From Pseudomonas quercus (GTDB taxonomy: Bacteria; Pseudomonadota; Gammaproteobacteria; Pseudomonadales; Pseudomonadaceae), in NCBI RefSeq assembly GCF_012033695.1, contig NZ_JAAVJI010000008.1, positions 1 to 64,000 of the forward strand: a stretch of 64,000 nucleotides of DNA, read 5' to 3'. Position 1 is the first letter of the stretch; every line of letters starts with the position of its first letter. Position numbers and translations under genes: made by a program. Shown in pieces: positions 36,520 to 46,200 of the stretch. The notes below the pieces were generated by a model. That model was not told the DNA's origin. It ran no database searches and saw only the letters and a list, made by a program, of their open reading frames with translations.

Positions 36520-37368
36520 ATGACGGTTCGTTCACGCCCCTTCAAACAAGTGGATGTCTTCACCGCCCAGCCGCTGCTGGGTAACCCGCTGGCCGTGGTG
36601 GTGGATGCCGACGGGCTGAGCGATGCGCAGATGCAGGCCTTTGCGCGCTGGACGAACCTGAGTGAAACCACCTTTGTAGTGCCGCCCACGGTGCCGGGCG
36701 CGGATTACCGGGTACGCATCTTCACCGCCGTACGGGAATTGCCCTTTGCCGGGCACCCAACGTTGGGCACCTGCCACGTGTGGCTGGAGGCCGGTGGGCA
36801 ACCGGCAGGCGAACACATTGTTCAGGAGTGCGGCGCCGGTTTGATTCAGGTGCGCCGGCAGGGCAGCCAATTAGCCTTTCTGTGCCCGCCGTTGGTGCGT
36901 ACAGGCCCGCCTAGCACGGCGGAGCTTGAACAGGCCTGCCGTGGGTTGGGGCTGCGTACCGACGAGGTGGTTGCCGCCCAATGGGTCGACAACGGGCCCG
37001 GTTGGCTGGCCTTGCGGCTGCGAGACCGCCAGACGGTACTCGGCCTGAAGCCTGATTACAGCGCCCTTGAAGGTTTGGTGCTCGGCGTGGTTGGCCCATG
37101 GAACCCGGATGTTGACGGTGTAGCGGCCCAGTTCGAAGTGCGAGCGTTTATCCCCGGCGAAGGCGTGCCCGAAGACCCGGTCACCGGCAGCCTGAATGCC
37201 GGTATTGCGCAGTGGTTCTACCGGGAAGGGCTAGCGCCCGAACAGTACGTGGTCAGCCAAGGCACCGTATTAGGCTGCGCCGGCCGGGTGCATGTGCAGC
37301 GCTGCGTTGAAGGCATCTGGCTGGGCGGCGAGGTCACCACCTGCATCAATGGCCACGTGAACCTGTAA
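36520..37368 (+). CDS. PhzF-family isomerase-like protein
   Basis: A 282-residue protein of the PhzF family, with the two-lobed diaminopimelate-epimerase-like fold. The catalytic glutamate is E49 (NLSETTFVV), followed by RIFTAVRELPFAGHPTLGTCHVW. The second lobe has RAFIPGEGVPEDPVTGS with the conserved aspartate. True PhzF makes phenazine intermediates, but no other phz genes are present, so this is a general family member of unknown substrate. The ATG at 36520 is chosen over an in-frame GTG at 36511. The last codons and first downstream bases are duplicated 195 bp further on as part of the repeat block. Confidence 0.86.
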   Translation: MTVRSRPFKQVDVFTAQPLLGNPLAVVVDADGLSDAQMQAFARWTNLSETTFVVPPTVPGADYRVRIFTAVRELPFAGHPTLGTCHVWLEAGGQPAGEHIVQECGAGLIQVRRQGSQLAFLCPPLVRTGPPSTAELEQACRGLGLRTDEVVAAQWVDNGPGWLALRLRDRQTVLGLKPDYSALEGLVLGVVGPWNPDVDGVAAQFEVRAFIPGEGVPEDPVTGSLNAGIAQWFYREGLAPEQYVVSQGTVLGCAGRVHVQRCVEGIWLGGEVTTCINGHVNL

Positions 37369-37515
37369 CCCCACTCCCTTGGACTACCCCCAAGAAGTTA
37401 GACGCCCTATCCAACCTTTGCAGTGCAATTCATTCGCGGGCTTCGCCGGAAGGCCGGCCCCCCATTCCTACAGAAATGAGCCGTACCCCTGTGGGACCGG
37501 GCTTGCCCGGGAACT
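37356..37515. repeat. Tandem intergenic repeat, copy 1 (REP-like)
   Basis: A 160-nt unit starting CGTGAACCTGTAACCCCA inside the 3' end of the PhzF gene and ending CGGGCTTGCCCGGGAACT. It is repeated with few changes at 37551-37709. It contains GCCGGAAGGCCGGCCCCCC and TGTGGGACCGGGC modules also found at 25111-25171. The hairpin present in copy 2 is degraded here. Confidence 0.85.
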
Positions 37516-37550
37516 GACGGCCTTGAACGCGCCAGCAGGCCCGGCGTTTA

Positions 37551-37709
37551 CGTGAACCTGTAACCCCATTTCCCTGGACTGCCCCCATAGGTTGGACACC
37601 CTGTCCAACCTATGCAGTGCAATTCATTCGCGGGCTTCGCCGGAAGGCCGACCCCCCATTCCTACAGAAATGAGCCGTACACCTGTGGGACCGGGCTTGC
37701 CCGGGAACT
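37551..37709. repeat. Tandem intergenic repeat, copy 2 (REP-like)
   Basis: The second copy, offset by 195 nt from copy 1. It starts with the duplicated end of the PhzF gene and runs to the stop of the RND gene. The intervening 37516-37550 is unique. No gene lies in 37369-37708. Confidence 0.85.
37587..37613. terminator. Hairpin after PhzF gene
   Basis: ATAGGTTGGACA and TGTCCAACCTAT form a perfect 12-bp inverted repeat with a 3-nt CCC loop. It could end transcription from either side of the convergent PhzF and RND genes, although no T-run follows. Confidence 0.6.
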
Positions 37710-40700
37710 TACGAAGCCTTTAGGCCCACACTGCCTTTGCTGTTACCTTTTCTACGAAACACCCGCTCCAGTTGCAGGTAAACAATCGGGGTCGTGAACA
37801 GGGTCAGAACCTGGCTCAACAACAGCCCGCCCACCACGGCAATACCCAATGGCTGGCGCAACTCAGCCCCCGCCCCATAACCCAGCATCAACGGCACAGC
37901 GCCGAGCAGGGCGGCGAGGGTGGTCATCACGATGGGGCGCAACCGTACCAGACACGCCTGGTGAATGGCCTCGCGGGGAGACAGGCCTTCGTTGCGCTGC
38001 GCATTGAGGGCAAAGTCGATCAGCAGAATACCGTTCTTCTTCACGATCCCGATCAACAGCACCAGCCCGATCAACGCCATGATCGAGAAGCTTTGCCCGG
38101 TGGCCCAGAGCAGCATGAGCGCGCCCAACCCTGCAGACGGCAATGTGGAAATGATGGTCAGCGGGTGCACCAGGCTCTCGTACAGCACACCCAGGATGAT
38201 ATACACCGCCACCAGCGCTGCCAGAATGAGCCAAGGCTGGCTGGCCAGGGAGCTTTGGAATGCCTGGGCAGCACCCTGGAACGTGCCTGTGATGCTGGTG
38301 GGCATGGCCAGGTCCCGCTGGATGTTCTCCAACTGGGCCACGGCATCCCCAAGCGCTACGCCCCGGGCCAGGTTGAAGGACAGGTTGGCGGCGGGGAACA
38401 TGCCGTCATGGGCAATGGAGATCGGGCCGCTGCGCGCCGTGCCCACGTGGGCCAAGGCTGCCAGCGGAATCATTTCGTCGGTCAACGGCGAGCGCAGGTA
38501 GAAATAGTTCAGGCTGTCGGCCTGGCCCCGCTGGGCAGCGTCCAGCTCCAGTATCACCTTGTACTGGTTGGTCTGGGTCTGGAATTCGCTCACCTGGCGC
38601 TGGCCGAAGGCGTCGTACAGGGCCTGGTCCACGTCGCTGGCGCTGAGGCCGAAGCGCGCGGCGGCGGCCCGGTCGATCTCGATGGGGGTCGTGCTTCCCC
38701 CCAACTGCAGGTCGTTGGACACGTCGCGGAAGCTGCCATTCTTGCGCAAGGCGTCGGTCAAACGCTGAGCCCACAGCGTAAGGGCATCGCCATCGTTGCT
38801 TTTGAGCACGTACTGGTACTGGGCACGGCTGGGGCCGGAGCTGAGGTTGATGTCCTGCCCAGCCCGGAGGTACATCACAATCCCCGGCACCTGGGCCAGT
38901 TTCGGCCGCAGCCGATCGATGAAACCGCTTACGTCCACGTCACGGTCTTGCCGTGGCTTGAGGGAAATCCAGAAGCGCCCGCTGGCCACGGTCTGGTTAC
39001 TGCCCGAGGCCCCCACGAAGTGAGAAAAGGTGCGCACGGCCGGGTCGGCCGCCACAATCCTGGCCAGGGCCAGGTGTTTCTGCACCATCGCCGCATAAGA
39101 GGTGTCGGCCGCCGCCTCGGTTGTCCCCCCCACGAAGCCCGTGTCCTGCACCGGGAAGAAGCCTTTGGGAATGAACACATAACCGGCCACGGCCAGCCCC
39201 AGCGACACCATGAACACGCCCAGCATAAGGCGCTGGTTGTTCAGCGCTCGGGTGAGCAAGCGGTCATACGCTGCCACCATACGGTCCGACAATGTGGCTT
39301 TGGCGTGGGGTTTATGCACCGGGGCATTCATGTACAGCGCCGCCAATGTAGGCGCCAGGGTCAGCGATACCAGCACCGATAGCAGAATGGTGGACGTCGC
39401 GGTAAGGGCGAATTCCTTGAACAACCGGCCCACCACACCCCCCATGAACAGCAGCGGGATAAACGCGGCGATCAACGAGAAGCTGATGGACACCACCGTA
39501 AAGCCGATTTCGCCGCTGCCACGGATGGCCGCCTCTCGCCGCCCGAGGCCCTGTTCCAGGTAACGGTGGATGTTTTCTACCACCACAATGGCATCGTCCA
39601 CCACAAACCCCACCGCAATCACGATGGCCACCAGGGTGAGGTTGTTCAGGCTGAACCCTAGCAGGTACATCCAGCCGAAGCTGGCGACCAGCGACACGCC
39701 CAGCACAGCGCACACGATCAGCGTGGCCGACAGCTGGCGCAAGAACAGCGCCATCACCGCGATGACCAACAGCACGGCGATGGCCAGCGTCAGCTCCACT
39801 TCATGCAAGGAGGCACGAATGGTCTCGGTGCGGTCGTTGAGTACTTTGACGTCGATAGAGGCGGGCAGCAAGGCTTCCAACGCGGGCAGGGCTGCCTGCA
39901 CACGGTCGACCGTGTCCACGATATTGGCACCGGGCTGGCGCGTGATCGCCAGGTTCACACCCGGCTGGTCTTCGGACCAGGCCTGCACGTAATCATTTTC
40001 AGCGCCCGACACCACCGTGGCCACATCCCGCATATGCACCGGTGCGCCTTGGCGATAGGCGACAATCAGGTCTCCATAGTCTTCAGGGGTAAACAACTGG
40101 TCGTTGGCAGCCAGGGTAGAAATGCGGTTCTGCCCGTAAAGGGCACCTTTGGCCAGGTTCAAGCTGCTGGCCTGGATGGTGGCGCGCAGGTCGCCCAGGG
40201 TAATGCCCACAGCCGCCAGGCGGTCTGCCTGGGCCTGTACGCGAATGGCCGGGCGTTGCTGGCCGCTGATGTTCACCACGCCCACGCCTTCGATCTGGCT
40301 CAGTTGCCGTGCCAGCAAGGTTTCTACTTTATCGCTCAGCTCGGGGGTGCTCAGCAGGGACGAACTGATCCCCAGGATCAGCACCGGGCTGTCCGCTGGG
40401 TTCACTTTTCGCCAGGTGGGCAGGTTGGGCAGGTCTTGGGGCAGTCGCCCAGCAGCGGTGTTGATGGCGGCCTGTACTTCTTGGGCTGCTGCATCGATGT
40501 TCTTGGTCAGGCTGAACATCAACGTCAGGTTCGTTGATCCCAGGGCGCTGGTGGAGGTCATCTGGTTCAGGCCAGGAATGGCACTGAACTGGACTTCCAA
40601 CGGCGTGGCCACGGAAGACGCCATGGTTTCCGGGCTGGCACCCGGCAGTTGGGCGATCACCTGAATGGTGGGAAAATCAGCTTCCGGCAGCGGTGCCACA

Positions 40701-40810
40701 GGCAGGCGTGGAAAGGCGATCAAGCCCAGCAGCACCAGTGCAAAGGTCAGCAAAAAGGTGGCAATAGGGTGGTCGATGCACCACGCCGAAGGGGAGCGTA
40801 GGCCGTTCAT
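37709..40810 (-). CDS. RND multidrug efflux transporter (MdtC/MuxC-like)
   Basis: A 1033-residue inner-membrane RND pump with the usual 12 helices and two large periplasmic loops. The proton-relay aspartates lie in VGFVVDDAIVVVENI in helix 4, and the helix 10-11 motif is LIGLVLLIGIVKKNGILLIDFAL. The N-terminus (PLPEADFPTIQV) and pore-domain segments point to the MdtC/MuxC branch of the HAE1 drug exporters. The ATG at 40810 overlaps the stop of the membrane-fusion gene by 4 nt (ATGA), so they are coupled. MdtBC/MuxBC systems use two different RND subunits, but only one is present, and there is no TolC gene next to it. Substrates are unknown. Confidence 0.92.
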   Translation of the reverse strand: MNGLRSPSAWCIDHPIATFLLTFALVLLGLIAFPRLPVAPLPEADFPTIQVIAQLPGASPETMASSVATPLEVQFSAIPGLNQMTSTSALGSTNLTLMFSLTKNIDAAAQEVQAAINTAAGRLPQDLPNLPTWRKVNPADSPVLILGISSSLLSTPELSDKVETLLARQLSQIEGVGVVNISGQQRPAIRVQAQADRLAAVGITLGDLRATIQASSLNLAKGALYGQNRISTLAANDQLFTPEDYGDLIVAYRQGAPVHMRDVATVVSGAENDYVQAWSEDQPGVNLAITRQPGANIVDTVDRVQAALPALEALLPASIDVKVLNDRTETIRASLHEVELTLAIAVLLVIAVMALFLRQLSATLIVCAVLGVSLVASFGWMYLLGFSLNNLTLVAIVIAVGFVVDDAIVVVENIHRYLEQGLGRREAAIRGSGEIGFTVVSISFSLIAAFIPLLFMGGVVGRLFKEFALTATSTILLSVLVSLTLAPTLAALYMNAPVHKPHAKATLSDRMVAAYDRLLTRALNNQRLMLGVFMVSLGLAVAGYVFIPKGFFPVQDTGFVGGTTEAAADTSYAAMVQKHLALARIVAADPAVRTFSHFVGASGSNQTVASGRFWISLKPRQDRDVDVSGFIDRLRPKLAQVPGIVMYLRAGQDINLSSGPSRAQYQYVLKSNDGDALTLWAQRLTDALRKNGSFRDVSNDLQLGGSTTPIEIDRAAAARFGLSASDVDQALYDAFGQRQVSEFQTQTNQYKVILELDAAQRGQADSLNYFYLRSPLTDEMIPLAALAHVGTARSGPISIAHDGMFPAANLSFNLARGVALGDAVAQLENIQRDLAMPTSITGTFQGAAQAFQSSLASQPWLILAALVAVYIILGVLYESLVHPLTIISTLPSAGLGALMLLWATGQSFSIMALIGLVLLIGIVKKNGILLIDFALNAQRNEGLSPREAIHQACLVRLRPIVMTTLAALLGAVPLMLGYGAGAELRQPLGIAVVGGLLLSQVLTLFTTPIVYLQLERVFRRKGNSKGSVGLKAS

Positions 40811-41955
40811 GGCGCGATGCCTGCGGTCGGCTTGGGTTGCAGCACTTCAACCTGGGTGCCGGGCCTTAGCCGGGATTGCCCATCGCTGACCAGCGTATCT
40901 CCCTCGGCCACACCGGTAATCACCGACAGGGCCGCCGTTTCATACACCACGGCCACCGGCACGCTTTCCACCGCCGTGCCCTGCAAGCGGTACACGTAGG
41001 TCCCGTCCAAGCTGCGCTGTACCACACCGTTAGGCACCACCAGCGCCCCGCGCTGCACCTGTGTCTGCAACCGCACATTCACCAGCTGGCCGGGCCACAG
41101 GGCCTGGTCTGGGTTAGGGAACTGGGCCTTGGCCTTGACCGTACCTGTGGTGCTGGACACTTGGTTGTCGATCAAACTGAGCTGCCCTTGCCCCAGTGCC
41201 ACCCCACTCTGGAGATCACCCCCGGCATAGGCAGTCACCGGCGCTTGCTCTGGCGCCTTGAGCAGCCTTTGAAGGACGGGCAGCTCGGCCTGGGGCAGGG
41301 CGAATTCCACAGTGATAGGGTCCAGCCGGGTGACCGTAAACAAGCCGGTGGCATCGCTGACCCTGAGTAGGTTGCCTTCGTCCACGGCCCGAATGCCCAC
41401 ACGCCCGGCCAGCGGCGAGTGAATCTGCGTGTAGGACACTTGCACGCGCGCGGCGGCTACGGCGGCTTCGTCCCCGAGCTGAGTAGCTTGCAACTGGTCA
41501 TACAGTGCCTGCTGCTGGTCCAGCTGCTGGCGGGTGATGCTGCGGTCGTCAGCCAGGTTGGTGTAGCGCTTGAGGTCTGAGGCTGCTGCTTTCAACCGTG
41601 CTCGCGTCTGACCGGCCATGGCCAGGGCCTGGTCCAGGCTGGCACGCACGGCACGATCATCGATGCTGGCCAGCAATTGTCCCTTATCCACGAACTGGCC
41701 TTCCTTGACCCACACATGGGTGAGGATGCCGTCTACCTGGGCACGCAGGGTCACGCTTTGCACCGGCGCAACGGTGCCGATGGCGGACAACAGCTCAGGT
41801 ACATCCTGGCGCTCAACACGTATCACCTTGACCGGAACCCGGCTGGGCATGATCTGGATGGGGGCGGATGGCTGACGGTTACTGAACCACCACGCCAGGC
41901 ACGCGACCAGCACCAATACAAGGCAGGCAATGAACAACCGAACGGGTTTTTGCAT
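40807..41955 (-). CDS. RND efflux membrane-fusion (adaptor) protein
   Basis: A 382-residue periplasmic adaptor anchored by an N-terminal hydrophobic segment (LFIACLVLVLVACLAWWFS). The biotinyl-lipoyl-like half motifs are TLRAQVDGILTHVWVKEGQFVDKGQLLA and IHSPLAGRVGIRAVDEGN, flanking an alpha-helical hairpin with coiled-coil character (LKAAASDLKRYTNLADDRSITRQQ). It links the RND pump to an outer-membrane channel. It is the first gene of the two-gene operon; its ATG at 41955 has no strong ribosome site. The 405-nt upstream region is shared with the divergent lipoprotein gene. Confidence 0.92.
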   Translation of the reverse strand: MQKPVRLFIACLVLVLVACLAWWFSNRQPSAPIQIMPSRVPVKVIRVERQDVPELLSAIGTVAPVQSVTLRAQVDGILTHVWVKEGQFVDKGQLLASIDDRAVRASLDQALAMAGQTRARLKAAASDLKRYTNLADDRSITRQQLDQQQALYDQLQATQLGDEAAVAAARVQVSYTQIHSPLAGRVGIRAVDEGNLLRVSDATGLFTVTRLDPITVEFALPQAELPVLQRLLKAPEQAPVTAYAGGDLQSGVALGQGQLSLIDNQVSSTTGTVKAKAQFPNPDQALWPGQLVNVRLQTQVQRGALVVPNGVVQRSLDGTYVYRLQGTAVESVPVAVVYETAALSVITGVAEGDTLVSDGQSRLRPGTQVEVLQPKPTAGIAP

Positions 41956-42360
41956 GAGTGGACACAGGCAGGAAAAAAGACCCCCGCGCAGGGGCGGGCT
42001 ACGAATGTGCCAGCATGCCGGTTAACGCCGGGGTTTGTCAGCTAACCGTGCGCAATTAAGGTGAAAGATGTTCCATGGAGAAAATCCACGTGTGAGCCTT
42101 GGCTTACGACCGTCTGGCGGATTTCTATTAAATCTTAACCATCCATAGTTTTATTGGATCCTCTATGAAGCTTATAGATAGGGTTTAAAACGCTCTGCAA
42201 TGGGGTTTTCAGGGGTTTATAAAGCGCGCTAAACAAATAGGCATATCGATAATTGGCGGGCCAACATTTGCTGCGCATGGATCCAGATAACCGGCACTGG
42301 TGTAGGTAATGGCTTACTGACATATTCGCGGCCATCACTCCTATATAGCCACTCGCCACT
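41956..42360. other. AT-rich divergent intergenic region
   Basis: 405 nt between the efflux operon and the lipoprotein gene. From about 42050 it is markedly more AT-rich than the flanks. GGGTTTAAAACGC (near 42185) and GGGGTTTATAAAGCGC (near 42214) are related but not identical. CCTATATAG just before 42361 could be a -10 box. I see no convincing gene or RNA here. Confidence 0.4.
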
Positions 42361-43008
42361 ATGTTTCCCTTCAAATCACTCCTCCTTGCCTGCGTACTGC
42401 TCAGCGGTTGCAACGGCCTGCCTACCGCCTTCCTGCAGGACCCTGTCTACAACCAAGCCTTTGTGGTGCATTCAGGTGGGCCTATCCCACTGCTGCTCAT
42501 GGGCACCGCCGTGCAGTGGAACGAGGCGTACGCCGTGACCGTCAAACACGTGCCTTACCTGGCCGGCGCTGTGCACCAAGGGCAGGGCGATGTGCAGTTC
42601 TTCCGGCACAAAGCCGATCACGCGCCAGCGTGGCGCCAGTACACACCTGGGGAAACCCTGACGGCCGTGGGCTATAACTCCCTGTATGTGCCCATCAAGG
42701 GTGAGGGCCAAGCGCTGCCCGCCATGGTGCGGCTGAGCACCACCGACAATGTGATGTACGGCACCACCAACGCCCCGACAGGCAAAGGTATGTCCGGCGG
42801 CCCGGTGTTTGCGGCCGATGGCGACGCGGTGGGTATCAATGTGGCTTATCTCACCCAGGGTGACCTGCAGGCCTTGAACCGCCCAGACCTGGCTAACCAG
42901 CCTCGCGTGAGCATCTTCATGCCGTACAGTGAGATCCGACGGGAGTGGACACGGTTCCAGAACCAGCAATTGCTGGAAGGGCGGGGTGCGCAGTTGGCGC
43001 GGAATTGA
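42361..43008 (+). CDS. Trypsin-like serine protease lipoprotein
   Basis: A 215-residue protein. The first 17 residues (MFPFKSLLLACVLLSGC) are a lipoprotein signal with lipobox LLSGC, so it should be lipid-anchored. A chymotrypsin-like fold is suggested by the histidine in AVTVKHVPYLAG and by the nucleophile motif GKGMSGGPVFAADGDAVGINVAY; the acidic member may be the Asp in HKADHAPAW. This is a divergent trypsin-2-like family, and activity is not certain. The gene starts after the AT-rich region and is divergent from the efflux pair. Its stop is 245 nt from the convergent Tc toxin gene. No partner is evident. Confidence 0.75.
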   Translation: MFPFKSLLLACVLLSGCNGLPTAFLQDPVYNQAFVVHSGGPIPLLLMGTAVQWNEAYAVTVKHVPYLAGAVHQGQGDVQFFRHKADHAPAWRQYTPGETLTAVGYNSLYVPIKGEGQALPAMVRLSTTDNVMYGTTNAPTGKGMSGGPVFAADGDAVGINVAYLTQGDLQALNRPDLANQPRVSIFMPYSEIRREWTRFQNQQLLEGRGAQLARN

Positions 43009-43195
43009 GGCACGGCCTCAGGCAGGCTTTGAAGGGTTATTGCGGCCTTTACGCCCTCGCTCGCTACTCAACCAATTGTAAGAAAATCTTGCGTATCCGT
43101 AAGGTGTGGGAAATCTCGTCGCTTGGCTGTGAACCCTCACGAGCACTGGCTTTCAGGGTTTGCAGTCAAGGAAAGGCCGGGGGGGCGGAAAATTT

Positions 43196-43225
43196 CATAA
43201 AAAAGCGCGCCGCAGGGGCGCGCTT
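43196..43225 (-). terminator. Rho-independent terminator of the Tc toxin gene
   Basis: On the minus strand AAGCGCGCC, a 5-nt loop and GGCGCGCTT form a perfect 9-bp stem (43203-43225), followed by a T-rich run (complement of 43196-43202). It lies 28 nt after the toxin stop. Confidence 0.9.
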
Positions 43226-43252
43226 ATTCCTTGGCAGAACGAATCAAACTAC

Positions 43253-46200
43253 CTATTTCATTTCTTTCAACAACTTTTTGACATGCTGAGTAAAGCTATC
43301 ACTTCCCGCCTTGGCCGTGTACACCATATTGATGGAGATGTCTTCGATGATTGTTGGATCTTTGAGCAAGGCCTCGTCACCCAGAATGTCCAAGGTCCAT
43401 TCCGAAATGGCGCCTGTGCCCTCGAACGGCAGGTAGCGGCCATCGTGGAACATAAGCTCGTAGACCCAAGTGCCTGGCTCATACCCCAGCCCGTCTTCGG
43501 CAATTGCCGAAGAGAGTGCGATCTGTTGCCTCATGCTTGGATTGCGCAGTACCAGTTGCGGATCCTGACCCGCTTTGGCGATCAAGGTTTTATCATTTGA
43601 ACCTAAGCCACTACTGGCTTTTGGTTCAGGGTAGAGCGAGCTGGCCGCGTCGTCTTTGTCCTCCAGCAACAGAGTACTTCCCGTCTGAACAAGCGTAGCA
43701 CTGAGTTCGCTTATTGATTCCTTGCCTTTAAGCGAGATCGTGACGGACACATATTTGAGTTGGCGCAGGTATTGGCCAGGGAAGTTGCGGTCGAAATGGG
43801 AAGCCTTGAACGCGAATTTCAAGGATAGGGGGTCGACGCGTTTATCGTCTCGCTTGAGCAGCTGTTCCCACTCGGAGGTGCCGAATAGTTTTTTGAGGCT
43901 GAATGTCTTCCTGTTGGTCAGCCGACGCTCATTCTTCAGCAAGTACTCGTTTTCCATCTGTTGCAAATCAACGAGCAAAGACTCACCTATTAGCATGCCC
44001 TTGTAGTTCTCACTCCAGACCGTGGTGTCGAAAAAGCTCCCGCGTCGATAGTCACCGATCTCCTGTCGCCAGGCCTCTTCCAGCGTGGCGCATAACGACC
44101 GGACGGCATCGTAGGCCACACCGTAAATCTGCCCTTGGCGCACCACCATCCAGTTGTAAATCGGAATGATGGTGAATCCAGTGGTCATGGATATGTAGGC
44201 CTCCTGGAGGTTCTGCCGATCCTGTTGCTGTTGAGCCAGGCCAAGCTTGGTTGCTGCGAGCTCGCCCTTGGCTTCGACAAGCTCTTGGTCCAGGATCTTC
44301 AGATCCCATTCGACTTGGTTTTTGTCAAATGCCCAACCTACTGCACGTCGTTCATAGCCCGCTTGGGTTGCCAACTCGTTGGACACGAGGCCCAGGGCAT
44401 CTGCTATTGTTTTCAGCCCTATCGAGGTTGCTCTTAAGGGGGCAAATGGATCGTTGCCGCCAACAGCCATTCCGTAAATCGTCGGTAAGGCCGCTTCACC
44501 TGCCGCAGCCACCGACTCGAAAGGTACCGACATTACCTTGGATGCGTTTGATATCCACGTCATTGAGGTGGCGGCCTCCTCCATGGGCGAGCGACCTACG
44601 TCAATGAGACGATTGAGATGATCCTTGTGTGCGCTGGCCTTGGCATGATTGAGTTGCAATATCGTAATCTTGGCCCGAGCGTTATCGACCAGTTCTTTCT
44701 GTAGGCGAATGGCGAAGTCCGCTATCTTGATGTCGTGCTCCTTGAGCTGGACAGACAAAGTGGTATTGAACTCGTCTTCCATCAGCTTCATGTAATGCCG
44801 CCCAAAGTCCGACAACTGTTGAGCCGCTGCCTTGGCCAAGGGGAGCAGCTGGCGGAACCGATAGTGTGGAAGCGCCACTTGCCCACTACGATAGGGCCTG
44901 GGTGCATTGCTGATACCCCCTCTCGCAGGCATGAACGCGTCCAACCGCTCAGTATTCCAGTCAAGAGGCGGCAACGTTTTCCCGTCGAGCGTCAGCCCAT
45001 GTCGCAGATTGTAAAGGCGGCTTTCCAACGTAGCTTGCAAGCTACGTACGCGTGGGTTGACTGGCTTGCGGAAATCATTGCTGTCCAGCTTATCCAAGGC
45101 AACGGAAGCCCACCGCGAGGTGGTATCACTTTCGGGCAGGGGGCCTAGCACCTTCAGGGCTTGTTGATAACACAGCCAGGCCTGATTCAACGAGCTGAGT
45201 GTGAGTTGGCGATAATGATGATCGCCTTGCTGTTGCCAGTTTTCCAGCAGCGAGAGGTAAACCGCTTGTTGGTAGTGTCGCGAAAGCACAAACACCCGGC
45301 TAATGAGGTCGACGCCAAGGCGCAGCACCGAGCGCAAGGTGCCAACGTGTGCGAGCGGTCGTGTGCACCACGGTGCAGGGCGGCCATGTTCATCCGCCTC
45401 GTGACGGTAAGGATTGAACAGGTAAGACAGGTACCAGTCTTCCGCCTCCTCGAACTGTCCCTGTTCCGTCAAGCGCATGGCGACCATCGCTGGCAGGTGG
45501 AGGAACAGTTCACGTAGGTAGAGCGCGTTGGCACCGTGGAGATCCATCTCGACCGTGGCCTTGGGGTCGTCCAGGCTCGGCTCAGGCAGCAGTTGCGTTT
45601 CCCAATCCAGTACCTTGGCTACACTTTGGGTAGCCCGAGCGACCAAGTTCTTACCGAACATGGTATTAAGCCGGATTTTGCTAACCTGCAACGGTGGATT
45701 AATTTTATCGGCTGTGCCTAGATCGAGATATTGTGCTTGGGCATCATTCGTGACAATGGAAATATTCCAGTATTCATCTTTGGCGTATTGCTTCACTGCA
45801 ACTGTATAAGTGTTTTTGTAAACTAATTTACCATAATTAATATAGGTCAACGTGATTTTAATTTCTTTCTTCAAGCTATAAGGCACTGTCACCTTTGTTT
45901 GGAGGCTTTCGACGTACATGCCTTGATGGACTGAGGCCGAGTGTAGAACACCATCGGCACTTTCGACGCTGATGGTTAATTTGCTCTCCCGCCCGGTCTG
46001 GCCAGGCATGTTGCCGCTTTGGTTGTATTGAGCGATAGCGACAAGCGACGATTCTGCATCCGTACTGGGGTGCAGGTCCAGGGTAAATACAGGCTGCTTG
46101 GGTTTTTTATACCATTCCAGACTGTATTCCCATTGTTCCTCCTCGTTTATTAAAGAGCACTCAATGATTACCGGCTTGCCATCATAAGGGTGTTGAACGG

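Noticed and set aside
37772..39382. Long plus-strand open frame opposite the RND gene
   Set aside because: It has no recognisable domain and lies wholly antisense to a clear RND pump. High GC makes such empty frames common. The same applies to frames at 15529-16980 (minus), 59676-60992 (plus) and 62266-63549 (plus).
42135..42413. Small minus-strand frame in the AT-rich intergenic region
   Set aside because: It overlaps the lipoprotein gene start, looks like random composition and has no clear ribosome site.
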